Assembly: GCF_900155945.1 (NCBI RefSeq)
Contig: NZ_FTMN01000011.1
Span: 84,933-148,932 of the forward strand
Source of the DNA: Marinobacterium stanieri
GTDB lineage: Bacteria; Pseudomonadota; Gammaproteobacteria; Pseudomonadales; Balneatricaceae
DNA: 64,000 bases
Direction of reading: 5' to 3'
In this document: positions 9,499-23,013 of the stretch, piece after piece
How positions within the stretch are numbered: position 1 is the stretch's first letter
Layout: each line of letters starts with the position of its first letter
The notes under the pieces: generated by a model
Seen by the model: the letters and a program-made list of their open reading frames with translations, nothing else
Databases searched by the model: none
What the model was told of the DNA's origin: nothing
Translations under genes and position numbers: made by a program

Positions 9499-11547
9499 AT
9501 GTCACAACACGATTTTCTGGTTGAGCTGGGCACAGAAGAACTGCCTCCCAAAGCACTGCCAACCCTGTCCGCTGCCTTTATGAATGGCATCACCGCGGGC
9601 CTGGATGCTGCCGGCATCAAGTATACCGAGGCCAAGCCTTATGCCAGCCCGCGCCGCCTGGCTGTACTGATCACCAATATCGATGCTCAGCAGCCTGATC
9701 GCGCCATCGAAAAACGTGGTCCCGCTACCCAGGCCCCCGAGAAGGCGGTTCAGGGCTTTGCCGGTTCCTGTGGCGTCAGCGCCGACCAGCTGGAAGTCAT
9801 GGAAACACCCAAGGGCAATTACTATGTCTACCGTGGCGTGGAAGCAGGGCAGAGCACTGCGTCTCTGTTGCCGGGTATCATTTCAGAATCCCTGAACAAA
9901 CTGCCGATTCCCAAGCGCATGCGCTGGGGCGCGTCTCGCACCGAATTCGTTCGTCCGGTCAAATGGCTGTGCATGCTGCTGGGTGACGAAGTGGTTGAAG
10001 CCGAAGTACTGGGCCTGAAAGCCGGTCGCAAGACCCGTGGTCACCGCTTCCACTATAACCATGATATTGAGCTGATGGCCCCCGCTGACTATGCCCAGGT
10101 ACTGAAAAATACCGGCAAGGTTCTGGCGGATTTTGCCGAGCGCCGTGAACTGATCCGTGAGCAAGTTAAACGTGAAGGCGAACGCCTTGGTGGCATCGCA
10201 CAGATTGATGAAGACCTGCTGGACGAAGTGACCGCGCTGAATGAATGGCCCGTTGCTCTGACCGGCCGCTTTGAAGAGCGCTTCCTGGAAGTGCCGGCGG
10301 AAGCCCTGATCTCTTCAATGAAAGAGCATCAGAAATATTTCCACGCGCTGGATAAAGACGGCAAGCTGATGCCATTCTTTATCACCCTGGCCAATATTGA
10401 ATCCAAGGATCCGCAGCAGGTCATCGAGGGTAACGAAAAGGTTATTCGTCCTCGCCTGGCTGATGCGCTGTTCTTCTTTGAGACCGACAAGAAGCACCCG
10501 CTGGCTAACCGTATTGAGAAGCTCAAAAGCGTGGTTTTCCAGCAGCAGCTGGGTACCGTTTTTGACAAGACTCAGCGTATCGAAAACCTGAGTGCAGCCA
10601 TTGCTGAACTGATCGAAGGCGATGCCGATATGGCTCGTCGCTCCGCCCAGCTGAGCAAGTGCGACCTCATGACCGACATGGTGTTCGAATTCACCGACCT
10701 CCAGGGCCTCATGGGTTACCACTATGCGCTGCATGATGGTGAAGCTGAAGAAGTCGCGCTGGCCCTGAACGAGCAGTACATGCCACGCTTTGCCGGCGAT
10801 GAACTGCCCACTACCAAGTCCGGTATCGCACTGGCTATCGCTGATCGTCTGGACACACTGACCGGCCTGTTCGGTATTAACCAGCCACCAACAGGCTCAA
10901 AAGACCCGTTCGCACTGCGTCGTGCCGCTCTGGGTGTGCTGCGCATTATTGTTGAGCACAAACTGGATCTGGATCTGCACCAGCTGCTTAGCATCGCTGC
11001 TGAACAGCACGGCGACTTACCGGGTAGCGAAGGCCTGGCCGACCGCGTGTTGGACTTCATGCTGGAGCGTTTCCGTGCCTGGTATGAAGATCGTGAGATC
11101 AGTGCTGAGACTTTCCTATCTGTTCACGCACTGCGCCCGACCAGCCCGCTGGACTTTGACCGTCGCGTTCAAGCCGTGAGCCACTTCCGCAACTTGGCAG
11201 AAGCAAACTCCCTGGCTGCCGCCAATAAGCGTGTAAGCAACATTCTCAGCAAGCAGCAGGCTGACGTGGCTGCCGATATTGATGAGTCCCTGCTGTCGGA
11301 AGATGCCGAGAAGGCACTGGCAACTGCCATTACCAATATCGAGTCTGAAATTCAGCCGCTGTGCGAGCAGGGTGACTACCGCTCGACACTGGAGAAACTT
11401 GCATCCTTGCGCGCGCCTATCGACAGTTTCTTCGATAACGTCATGGTTATGGCTGATGATGCAGCTGTGCGTGCCAATCGCTTGGCTCTATTGAAACGTC
11501 TGCGCCGTCTATTCCTGGGTGTTGCTGATATTTCTCTGCTTGGCTAA
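9499..11547 (+). CDS. glyS: Glycyl-tRNA synthetase beta subunit
   Basis: Beta subunit, needed for tRNA binding and activity. At 682 residues it has the normal length. It starts with the family sequence [17 protein letters not shown] and contains [13 protein letters not shown], the HD-like region [20 protein letters not shown], and a C-terminal anticodon-binding DALR-like domain with [12 protein letters not shown]. It begins 2 bases after glyQ and ends at a clear terminator. Confidence 0.98.
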   Translation: MSQHDFLVELGTEELPPKALPTLSAAFMNGITAGLDAAGIKYTEAKPYASPRRLAVLITNIDAQQPDRAIEKRGPATQAPEKAVQGFAGSCGVSADQLEVMETPKGNYYVYRGVEAGQSTASLLPGIISESLNKLPIPKRMRWGASRTEFVRPVKWLCMLLGDEVVEAEVLGLKAGRKTRGHRFHYNHDIELMAPADYAQVLKNTGKVLADFAERRELIREQVKREGERLGGIAQIDEDLLDEVTALNEWPVALTGRFEERFLEVPAEALISSMKEHQKYFHALDKDGKLMPFFITLANIESKDPQQVIEGNEKVIRPRLADALFFFETDKKHPLANRIEKLKSVVFQQQLGTVFDKTQRIENLSAAIAELIEGDADMARRSAQLSKCDLMTDMVFEFTDLQGLMGYHYALHDGEAEEVALALNEQYMPRFAGDELPTTKSGIALAIADRLDTLTGLFGINQPPTGSKDPFALRRAALGVLRIIVEHKLDLDLHQLLSIAAEQHGDLPGSEGLADRVLDFMLERFRAWYEDREISAETFLSVHALRPTSPLDFDRRVQAVSHFRNLAEANSLAAANKRVSNILSKQQADVAADIDESLLSEDAEKALATAITNIESEIQPLCEQGDYRSTLEKLASLRAPIDSFFDNVMVMADDAAVRANRLALLKRLRRLFLGVADISLLG

Positions 11548-11572
11548 ATAAAGCACCAGTTCCGGCTAATCT

Positions 11573-11609
11573 AAAGCCCCGTGCTCCTTTATGGACGCGG
11601 GGCTTTTTT
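11573..11609 (+). terminator. Rho-independent terminator of glyQS
   Basis: Stem AAAGCCCCG / CGGGGCTTT (9 base pairs) with a 16-base loop and a T tract. Its last T is the first base of the first parS site. Confidence 0.85.
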
Positions 11610-11624
11610 GTTTCACGTGAAACA
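11609..11624. promoter_or_regulatory. parS: parS site 1 (ParB binding)
   Basis: TGTTTCACGTGAAACA, a perfect 16-base palindrome identical to the canonical bacterial parS consensus. It abuts the glyS terminator, about 17 kb from parAB. Confidence 0.93.
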
Positions 11625-11666
11625 CACCCCCTGTCTTTGTCTCCCGCTCATAATCCAATTGATAGA

Positions 11667-11682
11667 TGTTTCACGTGGAACA
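11667..11682. promoter_or_regulatory. parS: parS site 2 (ParB binding)
   Basis: TGTTTCACGTGGAACA differs at one base from the perfect palindrome and matches parS variants known in pseudomonads. It begins 58 bases after the start of site 1. Confidence 0.9.
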
Positions 11683-11778
11683 TTGTTCGATATATTCCAA
11701 AAGCATGATCGCTGAGATCGTATTTACCTATTATTCCAACCCGAACGACTGACCTATACTCGAAGCTACAAAGTAATA

Positions 11779-11794
11779 TGTTTCACGTGAAACA
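11779..11794. promoter_or_regulatory. parS: parS site 3 (ParB binding)
   Basis: A second perfect TGTTTCACGTGAAACA, ending 19 bases before the start codon of the downstream GST-like gene. ParB bound here would probably cover that gene's promoter and leader. Confidence 0.93.
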
Positions 11795-11813
11795 AACCCA
11801 GAAGGACAAAGCA

Positions 11814-12389
11814 ATGGAACTGATAGGATCGAGTACATCACCGCTCGTGAGACGCATACGGATACTGTTGGCAAACACACCACATACCTATACAGAACTC
11901 GACATCTATGCAGGTGGGCGCAACGCCCTGGCACAGCAAACACCGATCATGAAAATTCCGGTATTGGTTGATAAGGGTATGCACCTCTATGACTCCCGAG
12001 TCATAGCACGTTATCTGCAACAGGAACACGGATTGGGAAGGGCGCTCAGCTGGGAGGAAGAGAACCAGCTCACGCTCATAGACGGCGCCCTGGACTCGCT
12101 GGTCGTGCTATTGCTGAGCCAACGATCAGGGCTGGATACAGAAGCTGATGCCATGTATTACAGGCTACAGAAGGAACGAATCAGCAGCACCTTGAGTGCA
12201 CTGGAAGAAAGCCTGAATCAGGGGCAATTTTCAGAATGGGATTACCCGGGTATCTGCCTGTACTCTTTGGTCGACTGGGCCAGCTTCCGCGAGCTGATCG
12301 AACTGAACGACTACCCGCAACTACAACAGTTTCGTGAACGCTTCTGTGGCAGAGATGAAGTCCTGGCCACAGACCCAAGGAGCGCCTGA
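11814..12389 (+). CDS. Glutathione S-transferase-like protein
   Basis: A 191-residue protein of the GST superfamily (YibF/SspA-like). The N-terminal thioredoxin fold has SSTSPLVRRIRILL where GSTs place the catalytic Ser/Cys. PVLVDKGMHLYDSRVIARYL contains the cis-Pro and the D-S pair that binds the glutathione gamma-glutamyl group, and an all-helical C-terminal domain follows. The ATG at 11814 has an AGAAGGAC ribosome-binding site about 6 bases upstream. An upstream ATG at 11778 would put parS site 3 inside the coding region and lacks a ribosome-binding site. The substrate is unknown. Confidence 0.85.
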   Translation: MELIGSSTSPLVRRIRILLANTPHTYTELDIYAGGRNALAQQTPIMKIPVLVDKGMHLYDSRVIARYLQQEHGLGRALSWEEENQLTLIDGALDSLVVLLLSQRSGLDTEADAMYYRLQKERISSTLSALEESLNQGQFSEWDYPGICLYSLVDWASFRELIELNDYPQLQQFRERFCGRDEVLATDPRSA

Positions 12390-12400
12390 ACGATAGACAC

Positions 12401-12428
12401 AAAAAAGCCGCTCAAGTGAGCGGCTTTT
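12401..12428. terminator. Bidirectional terminator between the GST-like gene and gyrB
   Basis: AAAAGCCGCTC paired with GAGCGGCTTTT around a short loop, with A and T tracts on the two sides. It serves both converging genes. Confidence 0.9.
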
Positions 12429-12449
12429 CGGTATGGCATCCAACGAGCA

Positions 12450-15976
<3,527 letters not shown>

Positions 15977-16024
15977 GAAGAGGGGGATAGAAGCCCCTTG
16001 ATCGGCAAGGGGCCCCTGAGAGCA

Positions 16025-17131
16025 TTACATGCGCATGGGCATGACGACGTAGAGTGCATCAGGCTCATCATAACCCTGGATAAGGGCACTGCTGTTGGAG
16101 TCCAGCAGAGTGAAGCGCACTACATCGGAGTTAAGGATCGACAGCACATCCAGCAGGTAGTTGACGTTGAAGCCAATCTCCAGCGGACCACCCTGATAAT
16201 CCACGGCAACAGTCTCTTCCGCTTCTTCCTGTTCAGGGTTATTGGCCATTACCTGCAGGTAGCCGTTGTTCAGTGTCAGGCGCACGCCGCGGTATTTCTC
16301 ATTGGAGAGGATGGCAATACGACTGAATACCTGACGCAGCTCCTGACGGTCACCCAGAAGCTCCTTGTCACCATTGCGCGGAATCACGCGTTGGTAGTCC
16401 GGGAACTTGCCGTCGACCAGTTTGGAGGTGAAGGTAAAGTCTCCTACATTGGCCCGGATATGGTTTGCACCGATCACCAGGCGCACATGCTCGTCGCCGC
16501 CCTGCAGCAAACGCGCCAGCTCCAGGATGCCCTTGCGCGGAACGATAATCTGCTGCTGTGACGCCGTATCGGTCTGCACGGTGTTGACGGCAGTAGCCAG
16601 ACGATGACCGTCCGTAGCCACGCTGCGCAGCTCACCATCCTTCACTTCCAGCAGCATGCCGTTGAGGTAATAGCGAACGTCCTGCTGAGCCATGGAAAAA
16701 CCGGTCTGCTCGATCAGGCGACGCAGGGCCGACTGAGGCAATTCCAGCTCAAAGGTTTCCGGGCTGTCTTCCACATTGGGGAATTCATGTGCCGGCAGTG
16801 TGGACAGACTGAAGCGGCTGCGACCTGACTTGATCATCATTTTCTGACCAGACAGCTCAAGTTCGATACGCGCATCGTCAGCCAGTGACTTACAGATGTC
16901 CATCAGCTTGCGTGCCGGTACGGTGACCGAGCCGGCTTCGGCAACGGGCTCATCCAGCTGCACACGGCCGACCAGTTCCACTTCCAGATCGGTGCCGGTC
17001 AGTGCCAGTTGCTCACCTTCTGCGACCAACAGGATGTTGGACAGCACCGGCAGAGTCTGACGGCGTTCCACAACACCAGCTACCAGCTGCAGTGGTTTGA
17101 TGAGCGCTTCGCGAGATATAACAAGTCTCAT
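16025..17131 (-). CDS. dnaN: DNA polymerase III sliding clamp, beta subunit
   Basis: Ring-shaped processivity clamp of 368 residues built from three repeated folds. Typical segments are LQLVAGVVERRQTLPVLSNILL near the N-terminus and the C-terminal YVVMPMRM, close to the E. coli ending that forms the partner-binding pocket. It lies 30 bases downstream of dnaA and is probably co-transcribed. Confidence 0.99.
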   Translation of the reverse strand: MRLVISREALIKPLQLVAGVVERRQTLPVLSNILLVAEGEQLALTGTDLEVELVGRVQLDEPVAEAGSVTVPARKLMDICKSLADDARIELELSGQKMMIKSGRSRFSLSTLPAHEFPNVEDSPETFELELPQSALRRLIEQTGFSMAQQDVRYYLNGMLLEVKDGELRSVATDGHRLATAVNTVQTDTASQQQIIVPRKGILELARLLQGGDEHVRLVIGANHIRANVGDFTFTSKLVDGKFPDYQRVIPRNGDKELLGDRQELRQVFSRIAILSNEKYRGVRLTLNNGYLQVMANNPEQEEAEETVAVDYQGGPLEIGFNVNYLLDVLSILNSDVVRFTLLDSNSSALIQGYDEPDALYVVMPMRM

Positions 17132-17161
17132 GATTCGGGCTACCCTGTTCAGGTCCTTTCA

Positions 17162-18805
17162 CTACGCCGTCAGATGACGCAGCAGGTTTTTGTAATCTTC
17201 AGCAATATCGGTATCGGTTTCGCGCAATTCCTTGATCTTGCGACAGGCATGCAACACCGTCGTATGATCGCGCCCCCCGAAAGCGTTGCCGATCTCCGGC
17301 AAGCTGTGGTTGGTCAGCTCCTTCGCCAGGCTCATGGCCATCTGGCGAGGACGCGCTACCGAACGACTGCGTCGCTTGGACAGCAGGTCGGCGACCTTAA
17401 TCTTGTAGTAATCCGCCACAACCCGTTGAATGTTATCAATACTAACCTGTTTATCCTGTAACGCCAGCAGGTCCTTCAGCGATTCCTTAATAAAGGGCGT
17501 ATTAATGGCATTCCCGGTAAAGTGGGCGTTGGCGATGACGCGTTTCAGCGCGCCCTCAAGCTCACGCACATTGGAGCGAATTTTCTGCGCCAGGAAGAAG
17601 GCAGCATCATCCGGCAGGTTGACCTGGGCTTCCTGCGCCTTTTTCATCAGAATCGCAACACGGGTCTCAAGCTCAGGCGGCTCAATGGCAACCGTGAGGC
17701 CCCAGCCGAAACGTGACTTAAGACGCTCTTCAACACCGCTGATCTCTTTCGGATAGCGGTCACTGGTGAGAATCATCTGCTGACCGCCTTCCAGCAGGGC
17801 GTTGAAGGTATGGAAGAACTCCTCCTGCGAACGCTCCTTGCCGGCAAAGAACTGGATATCATCGATCAGCAGCGCATCAACGGAACGGTAATAACGTTTG
17901 AAATCGTTGATTGCATTGAGCTGCAACGCCTTCACCATATCGGCTACGAAGCGCTCGGAGTGCAGATAGACGATTCGAGCATTGGGATTACGCTTGAGCA
18001 TCTCGGTACCCACCGCATGCATCAAGTGCGTTTTACCCAGGCCCACACCACCATAGATGAATAGCGGGTTGTAAGAACCGCCCGGGTTGTCCGCGACCTG
18101 CTGTGCAGCTGCAAGCGCCAGCTGGTTGGACTTACCCTGAACAAACGACTCAAAGGTGAACATGGGATTGAGATTGGACTGATGGCGAACACCGCCTTCA
18201 ACCTCAACCCGACGACCGCCCGGTGCACTGACAGGGTGTTCCGGCGCCGTTTCAAACTGGTCAAAGAAGCCCATTTGCGGCGTTGCATCATCTGCAGACG
18301 CAGGCTCAACCGCCGGTCCCTGACCAGCAAATGATGGCACAGGAGGTTCTGCTGGCGCGGACATCTGCTCGGCGGCCGGCATGACCGGGGCAGGTGCCTG
18401 GGTCGTTTGCAGGCTGTCGTTATGGTTCAACACCGTATCCGGAACCGGTGAGGGGGCGGGGCGCTGGGGTGCAGGAGCCGGCGCAGGCTGCATATCAGCC
18501 GTGCGCTGCTGACGCATACGCGACATACCCGTACGAGCCCGTGGCGCAGCGGCAGAGCTGCCACCGGAAACTTCCAGTCGCACTTCAGTATTCATGCTGC
18601 CGGTCACTTCACAGACGGCCTGTTGAATGCGGGCAAGAAACTTGTCGGCCACCCAGTCACGCACAAACCGGTTGGGCGCCATCAGCACCAGCTCGGACGC
18701 CGAGCAGGTTCCGGCCTGCAACGGTCTGATCCAGGTGTTGAATTGCTGGGACGGGAACTCCTGTTGCAGCGAGTTCAAGCACTGTTCCCAAAGGTCAACC
18801 GACAT
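17162..18805 (-). CDS. dnaA: Chromosomal replication initiator DnaA
   Basis: AAA+ initiator that binds DnaA boxes and melts oriC. At 547 residues it is longer than the E. coli protein because the linker (domain II, about residues 90-200) is extended and rich in Pro, Ala and Gln. Domain I starts [24 protein letters not shown]. The AAA+ core has Walker [10 protein letters not shown] and Walker B LLIDDIQF. Domain IV ends with [20 protein letters not shown], the DnaA-box-reading helix-turn-helix. It heads the dnaA-dnaN-recF-gyrB cluster. Confidence 0.99.
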   Translation of the reverse strand: MSVDLWEQCLNSLQQEFPSQQFNTWIRPLQAGTCSASELVLMAPNRFVRDWVADKFLARIQQAVCEVTGSMNTEVRLEVSGGSSAAAPRARTGMSRMRQQRTADMQPAPAPAPQRPAPSPVPDTVLNHNDSLQTTQAPAPVMPAAEQMSAPAEPPVPSFAGQGPAVEPASADDATPQMGFFDQFETAPEHPVSAPGGRRVEVEGGVRHQSNLNPMFTFESFVQGKSNQLALAAAQQVADNPGGSYNPLFIYGGVGLGKTHLMHAVGTEMLKRNPNARIVYLHSERFVADMVKALQLNAINDFKRYYRSVDALLIDDIQFFAGKERSQEEFFHTFNALLEGGQQMILTSDRYPKEISGVEERLKSRFGWGLTVAIEPPELETRVAILMKKAQEAQVNLPDDAAFFLAQKIRSNVRELEGALKRVIANAHFTGNAINTPFIKESLKDLLALQDKQVSIDNIQRVVADYYKIKVADLLSKRRSRSVARPRQMAMSLAKELTNHSLPEIGNAFGGRDHTTVLHACRKIKELRETDTDIAEDYKNLLRHLTA

Positions 18806-18869
18806 CCATTAAGCTCCCAAGCGTAAAGCCTGCCACCAATATGCGCGCAGTAAAAATGCTACTGCCAGC

Positions 18870-18900
18870 ATTCTACCTGCTGAAGCAACGGTTATCCACA
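18870..18900 (-). promoter_or_regulatory. dnaA promoter with an overlapping DnaA box
   Basis: On the minus strand a TAGAAT -10 lies at 18870-18875. A perfect DnaA box (TTATCCACA on the plus strand, 18892-18900) covers the place where the -35 must be, 17 bases upstream. The -35 hexamer itself is poor. This layout suggests repression of dnaA by DnaA. Confidence 0.6.
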
Positions 18901-19166
18901 ATACTCGGATATTTTTTTATGCCCCTCTGAATAACTTTATTCGAGGTATGAAAAAACAGCCAAAAAAGCCCCAAAAAGGGCAAAAATCAGGTTTAAAACA
19001 GCTTCTCCTCATGGTTATCAACACGCTAACATGTATGTTTTGAAAAGATATTTATTAATTACTAACAGAAATCACTGATCTAAGTAGGCTTTTTACTCTC
19101 CGACTCCCCGAATACCTAACCCGGGCCTGAAAGCCGGAATTTCTTTGCCTCAAGGCCAAAAAGTGT

Positions 19167-19195
19167 TTGCAAGATAACCAGTAATTCCTTAGAAT
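19167..19195 (+). promoter_or_regulatory. rpmH-rnpA promoter
   Basis: TTGCAA at 19167-19172 and TAGAAT at 19190-19195, spaced by 17 bases, about 70 bases before the rpmH start. Confidence 0.75.
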
Positions 19196-19265
19196 TTCGC
19201 GTCTTGATTTTTTACCCGTGGATATCAGCCACCTCACGTACATCAGTGTAAGTAGGACTGAGGCA

Positions 19266-19400
19266 ATGAAAAGAACATTCCAACCCAGCGTTCTGAAACG
19301 CAAACGTACTCACGGTTTCCGTGCTCGCATGGCCACCAAAAATGGTCGTCAGGTTCTGAACCGTCGTCGTGCAAAAGGTCGTAAGCGTCTGTCTGCCTAA
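19266..19400 (+). CDS. rpmH: 50S ribosomal protein L34
   Basis: 44-residue basic ribosomal protein. From the ATG at 19266 (GAGG just upstream) it reads [20 protein letters not shown] and ends [11 protein letters not shown], typical of L34. A longer frame from 19218 adds 16 residues absent from the family. It is followed by rnpA, the usual pair. Confidence 0.99.
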   Translation: MKRTFQPSVLKRKRTHGFRARMATKNGRQVLNRRRAKGRKRLSA

Positions 19401-19437
19401 TATCAGACTTTGCATCTGCATAAGGTCGCATGACTGA

Positions 19438-19806
19438 ATGACCGATTTCCGATATCCCCGCCGGCTACGTCTGTTAACCGGCGGGGATTTCAAGCGCGTG
19501 TTTGATCGTGCTGACGTTAAAGTACCAGACCAGCGCCTGCTGATACTGGCCCGCCCCAACAATCTGGGTCATCCCCGGATTGGCTTCGTCATATCCAAGA
19601 AAAATGTCCGTCGGGCGGTGCAACGTAACCGTGTTCGGCGTATCATTCGCGAATCCTTTCGCCTGCACCAGCATCAACTTCCGGCACTGGACATGATCAT
19701 TCTCGCCCGCAAGGGTCTGGATGAACTCGACAATGCGGATGTGCATGCAATGATCAGGCGGTGCTGGACCCGCGCCGGCAAAAAAGCCCGAAAGCTCACA
19801 CAATAA
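19438..19806 (+). CDS. rnpA: Ribonuclease P protein component
   Basis: Protein subunit of RNase P, which matures tRNA 5' ends. It is 122 residues and basic, with the family signature KKNVRRAVQRNRVRRIIRES near residues 50-70. It is co-transcribed with rpmH. Only 18 bases separate it from yidC, so the yidD gene that usually stands here is missing. Confidence 0.98.
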   Translation: MTDFRYPRRLRLLTGGDFKRVFDRADVKVPDQRLLILARPNNLGHPRIGFVISKKNVRRAVQRNRVRRIIRESFRLHQHQLPALDMIILARKGLDELDNADVHAMIRRCWTRAGKKARKLTQ

Positions 19807-19824
19807 ACTGATGGTTCTACCACC

Positions 19825-21498
19825 ATGGATGTACAGCGAGTCATTTTGATCGCCGCTCTGGCACTGGTCTCCTACCTGATGGTGCTGCAGTGGAATGAAG
19901 ATTACGGCCCCGCACAGCAACCCCAGCAGCAACAGACGGCCACTGTTTCAGCGTATGGCGACAGCAATAGTCAGCCTGTTTCTGAACTGCCCCTGGCTTC
20001 TGATGCAAACCAGGATGCCGACGTACCGGTCAGCGGTCAGGAGGCAGTTGCCACACCTGTCGACAGCAACAAGCTGATCTCTGTTCGTACCGATGTACTC
20101 GAACTGCTGATCGACCCCAAGGGTGGCGATGTTATTCACGCCGCACTGCCTGAGCACGAGTCAGCACTGAGTTCCGGTCAATCCTTTGTCCTGCTTGAGC
20201 AGAACGCCAACCGTACCTATGTCGCCCAGAGCGGCCTGGTGGGTCAGGATGGTCCGGATGCCAACAGCGAAGGTCGCCCGGTCTACACCAGTGCCCAGTC
20301 GGAATACACCCTGGAAGGTGACAGCCTCACTGTTGATCTGAACTTGAACACTGAGACGGGTGTACAGATCACCAAGCGCTTTATATTCCAGCAGGGCCAG
20401 TATGATGTAGCTGTCGAATACCTGGTGAACAACACCGGTGCAGAGCCCTTCGATGCCGTACTCTTTGGCCAGATCAAACGTGATGGCACTGCAGACCCGT
20501 CCCAGCAGACCTCCATGGGCATGCAGTCCTACCTGGGTGCAGTCTTCTCCACAGCCGAGAACAACTATCAGAAGGTTGATTTTGGTGACATGGATGAAGA
20601 GCGCTTCAAGGCAACCAGCCCTGATGGCTGGGTTGCCATGGTGCAGCACTACTTCCTGAGTGCCTGGATTCCGGCACCGGGTGCCGAGTACACCTACCAG
20701 TCACGCAAGATCAATGGCCAGTACCTGGTCGGCTTCCTGTCGCCGAGCTTTACCGTTGCTCCGGGCCAGGAACAGACGGTTTCCGCGACTTTCTATGCCG
20801 GTCCCAAAGACGTGGACCAGCTGGAGCAGATCGCACCGAACCTGGAGCTGACGATCGATTACGGCTGGCTCTGGTGGATTGCATCACCGCTGTACATGCT
20901 GCTGAAGTGGATCCACTCGGTAGTTGGCAACTGGGGTCTGGCGATCATTGGTATCACTATCCTGGTGAAAGCGGCCCTGTTCCACCTGAACGCCAAGGCG
21001 TTCAAGTCCATGGCCAAGATGCGCAAGTTCGCACCTGAGATGACACGCCTGAAAGAGCTGTACGGCGACGACCGTCAGAAGATGTCTCAGGAAATGATGA
21101 AGCTTTACCAGAAGGAGAAGATCAATCCTCTGGGTGGCTGTCTGCCGATCCTGGTACAGATGCCGGTGTTCATCGCGCTGTACTGGGTACTGATGGAATC
21201 CGTCGAACTGCGTCACGCGCCTTTCTTCGGCTACATTCAGGACTTGTCGCAGATGGACCCGTACTTCATTCTGCCGATTCTGATGGGTGCGACCATGTTC
21301 ATCCAGCAGATGCTGAACCCGACACCGCCTGACCCCATGCAGGCCAAGATGATGAAGATGCTGCCCATTATCTTCACATTCTTCTTCCTGTGGTTCCCGG
21401 CAGGTCTGGTTCTGTACTGGCTGGTCAACAATATGCTGTCCATTGCCCAGCAGTGGGTGATCAACAAGCAGATCGAATCCGGCGAAGCCAAAGACTAA
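19825..21498 (+). CDS. yidC: Membrane protein insertase YidC
   Basis: Inner-membrane insertase/chaperone, 557 residues, of the Gram-negative type with one N-terminal membrane segment (residues 5-22), a large periplasmic domain (about residues 60-340) and the conserved C-terminal five-helix core starting near WLWWIASPLYMLLKWIHSVVG. The substrate-groove region KAALFHLNAKAFKSMAKMR carries the family's positive charge. It is followed by a strong terminator. Confidence 0.99.
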   Translation: MDVQRVILIAALALVSYLMVLQWNEDYGPAQQPQQQQTATVSAYGDSNSQPVSELPLASDANQDADVPVSGQEAVATPVDSNKLISVRTDVLELLIDPKGGDVIHAALPEHESALSSGQSFVLLEQNANRTYVAQSGLVGQDGPDANSEGRPVYTSAQSEYTLEGDSLTVDLNLNTETGVQITKRFIFQQGQYDVAVEYLVNNTGAEPFDAVLFGQIKRDGTADPSQQTSMGMQSYLGAVFSTAENNYQKVDFGDMDEERFKATSPDGWVAMVQHYFLSAWIPAPGAEYTYQSRKINGQYLVGFLSPSFTVAPGQEQTVSATFYAGPKDVDQLEQIAPNLELTIDYGWLWWIASPLYMLLKWIHSVVGNWGLAIIGITILVKAALFHLNAKAFKSMAKMRKFAPEMTRLKELYGDDRQKMSQEMMKLYQKEKINPLGGCLPILVQMPVFIALYWVLMESVELRHAPFFGYIQDLSQMDPYFILPILMGATMFIQQMLNPTPPDPMQAKMMKMLPIIFTFFFLWFPAGLVLYWLVNNMLSIAQQWVINKQIESGEAKD

Positions 21499-21519
21499 CG
21501 TCTGCTTCCACAGTAGAAT

Positions 21520-21545
21520 AAAAAGGCTCCTTCGGGAGCCTTTTT
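21520..21545 (+). terminator. Rho-independent terminator after yidC
   Basis: AAAAAGGCTCC-TTCG-GGAGCCTTTTT: a UUCG-capped stem with flanking A and T tracts, so it could work in both directions. Confidence 0.92.
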
Positions 21546-21569
21546 GCGTTCAAGCGTCAGGAGACCCGC

Positions 21570-22937
21570 ATGCTCGGCACACAACAGGACACCATTGCAG
21601 CCCAGGCGACCCCACCCGGACGTGGCGGTGTCGGTATTATCCGCCTGTCAGGCCCGGAAGCTCTGACTCTGGCCGAACAGTTGCTGGGCTTCACCCCCAA
21701 GCCACGTCATGCTCATTACACTCCCTTTTTGGGCGAAGATGGAGAGGAGCTGGACCAGGGCATAGCACTCTACTTCCCGAACCCGCACTCCTTTACCGGT
21801 GAAGATGTGGTCGAACTGCAGGGACATGGCGGCCCGGTGATCATTGACCTGTTACTTCAGCGCGTAATCAAGCTGGGCGCACGTCTGGCACGACCGGGCG
21901 AATTTTCCGAGCGCGCCTTCCTTAATGACAAACTCGACCTGGCCCAGGCTGAGGCGATTGCCGACCTGATCGACAGCTCATCGGAGCAGGCTGCACGCTG
22001 TGCCTTACGCTCACTTCAAGGAGCGTTTTCCGAGCGTGTACATGCGCTGGTGGAATCACTGATCCAATTGCGTATCTATGTGGAAGCGGCCATCGACTTC
22101 CCCGAAGAGGAGATCGACTTCCTGGCCGACGGCAAGGTTCAGAATGATCTGGACCAAATTCTGAACCATTTGCAGACCGTACGTCAGGAAGCACGCCAGG
22201 GCAGCCTGCTGCGTGAAGGCATGAATGTGGTGATTGCCGGCCGCCCAAATGCCGGCAAATCAAGCCTGCTCAATGCGCTGGCCGGGCGTGAAACCGCTAT
22301 CGTGACGGATATCGAAGGCACCACCCGCGATGTGCTGCGCGAACATATCCACATTGATGGCATGCCGTTGCATATCATCGATACCGCCGGCCTCAGGGAT
22401 GCACCTGATGCCGTGGAACGCATAGGTATTGATCGCGCCTGGGAGGAGATTCGCAAAGCCGACCGCATCCTGATGATGGTCGACAGCACCCAATCTGCCA
22501 CCACCAATCCGGCGGAGCTCTGGCCTGAGCTGGCCGATCACCTGGATGACTTCAGTCACGTCACGCTCATCCGTAACAAGGCAGATCTGACCGGGGAAAG
22601 CATCGGGCTTGAGCAGCAGGGCGAATACACCCTGATCCGGCTCAGCGCCAAAGGCGGTGACGGCGTCGACCAACTGCGCCAGCACTTGAAGGAAGTCATG
22701 GGGTTCAGCAGCACGACAGAAGGCGGCTTCATGGCACGTCGTCGTCATATCGATGCACTTGAGCGCGCACGCGAGCTGCTGGAGACAGGATCTGAACAAT
22801 TACAAATGCACGGAGCCGGTGAGCTGTTGGCAGAAGATCTGCGTCAGGCTCAGCAGGTACTCAGCGAAATCACTGGCGAATTCACCTCCGATGATCTCCT
22901 GGGCAGGATCTTCAGTTCTTTCTGTATTGGTAAATAA
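21570..22937 (+). CDS. mnmE: tRNA modification GTPase MnmE
   Basis: With MnmG it makes the cmnm5U34 tRNA wobble modification. It has 455 residues. The N-terminal folate-binding domain begins [19 protein letters not shown]. The G domain in the second half shows [21 protein letters not shown] and NKAD, and the C-terminal FCIGK provides the catalytic cysteine. mnmG is 2.1 kb downstream rather than adjacent because cytochrome b561, yceI and the oriC candidate lie between them. Confidence 0.99.
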   Translation: MLGTQQDTIAAQATPPGRGGVGIIRLSGPEALTLAEQLLGFTPKPRHAHYTPFLGEDGEELDQGIALYFPNPHSFTGEDVVELQGHGGPVIIDLLLQRVIKLGARLARPGEFSERAFLNDKLDLAQAEAIADLIDSSSEQAARCALRSLQGAFSERVHALVESLIQLRIYVEAAIDFPEEEIDFLADGKVQNDLDQILNHLQTVRQEARQGSLLREGMNVVIAGRPNAGKSSLLNALAGRETAIVTDIEGTTRDVLREHIHIDGMPLHIIDTAGLRDAPDAVERIGIDRAWEEIRKADRILMMVDSTQSATTNPAELWPELADHLDDFSHVTLIRNKADLTGESIGLEQQGEYTLIRLSAKGGDGVDQLRQHLKEVMGFSSTTEGGFMARRRHIDALERARELLETGSEQLQMHGAGELLAEDLRQAQQVLSEITGEFTSDDLLGRIFSSFCIGK

Positions 22938-23013
22938 GTAATTCGAATAACCACCCCTTATTAAAGACTAATATCGAATATATTGATCATTTTGGTCAAA
23001 TTACTCTGATTCA

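Larger units (their letters stand above)
18806..19265. other. dnaA-rpmH intergenic region
   Basis: 460 bases without a gene between divergent dnaA and rpmH. It holds the dnaA promoter region, one perfect DnaA box (18892-18900), one 8/9 match (TTATCAACA, 19015-19023), A-rich tracts at about 18947-18985 and an AT-rich stretch at 19036-19060, then the rpmH promoter. In Pseudomonas the origin lies here, but the box density is lower than upstream of mnmG, so I treat this as the secondary oriC candidate. Confidence 0.6.

Noticed and set aside
18806..19265. dnaA-rpmH gap as the main oriC
   Set aside because: Only one perfect and one near DnaA box were found, both explicable by dnaA autoregulation; the mnmG-side gap is richer. 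Kept as a secondary candidate.
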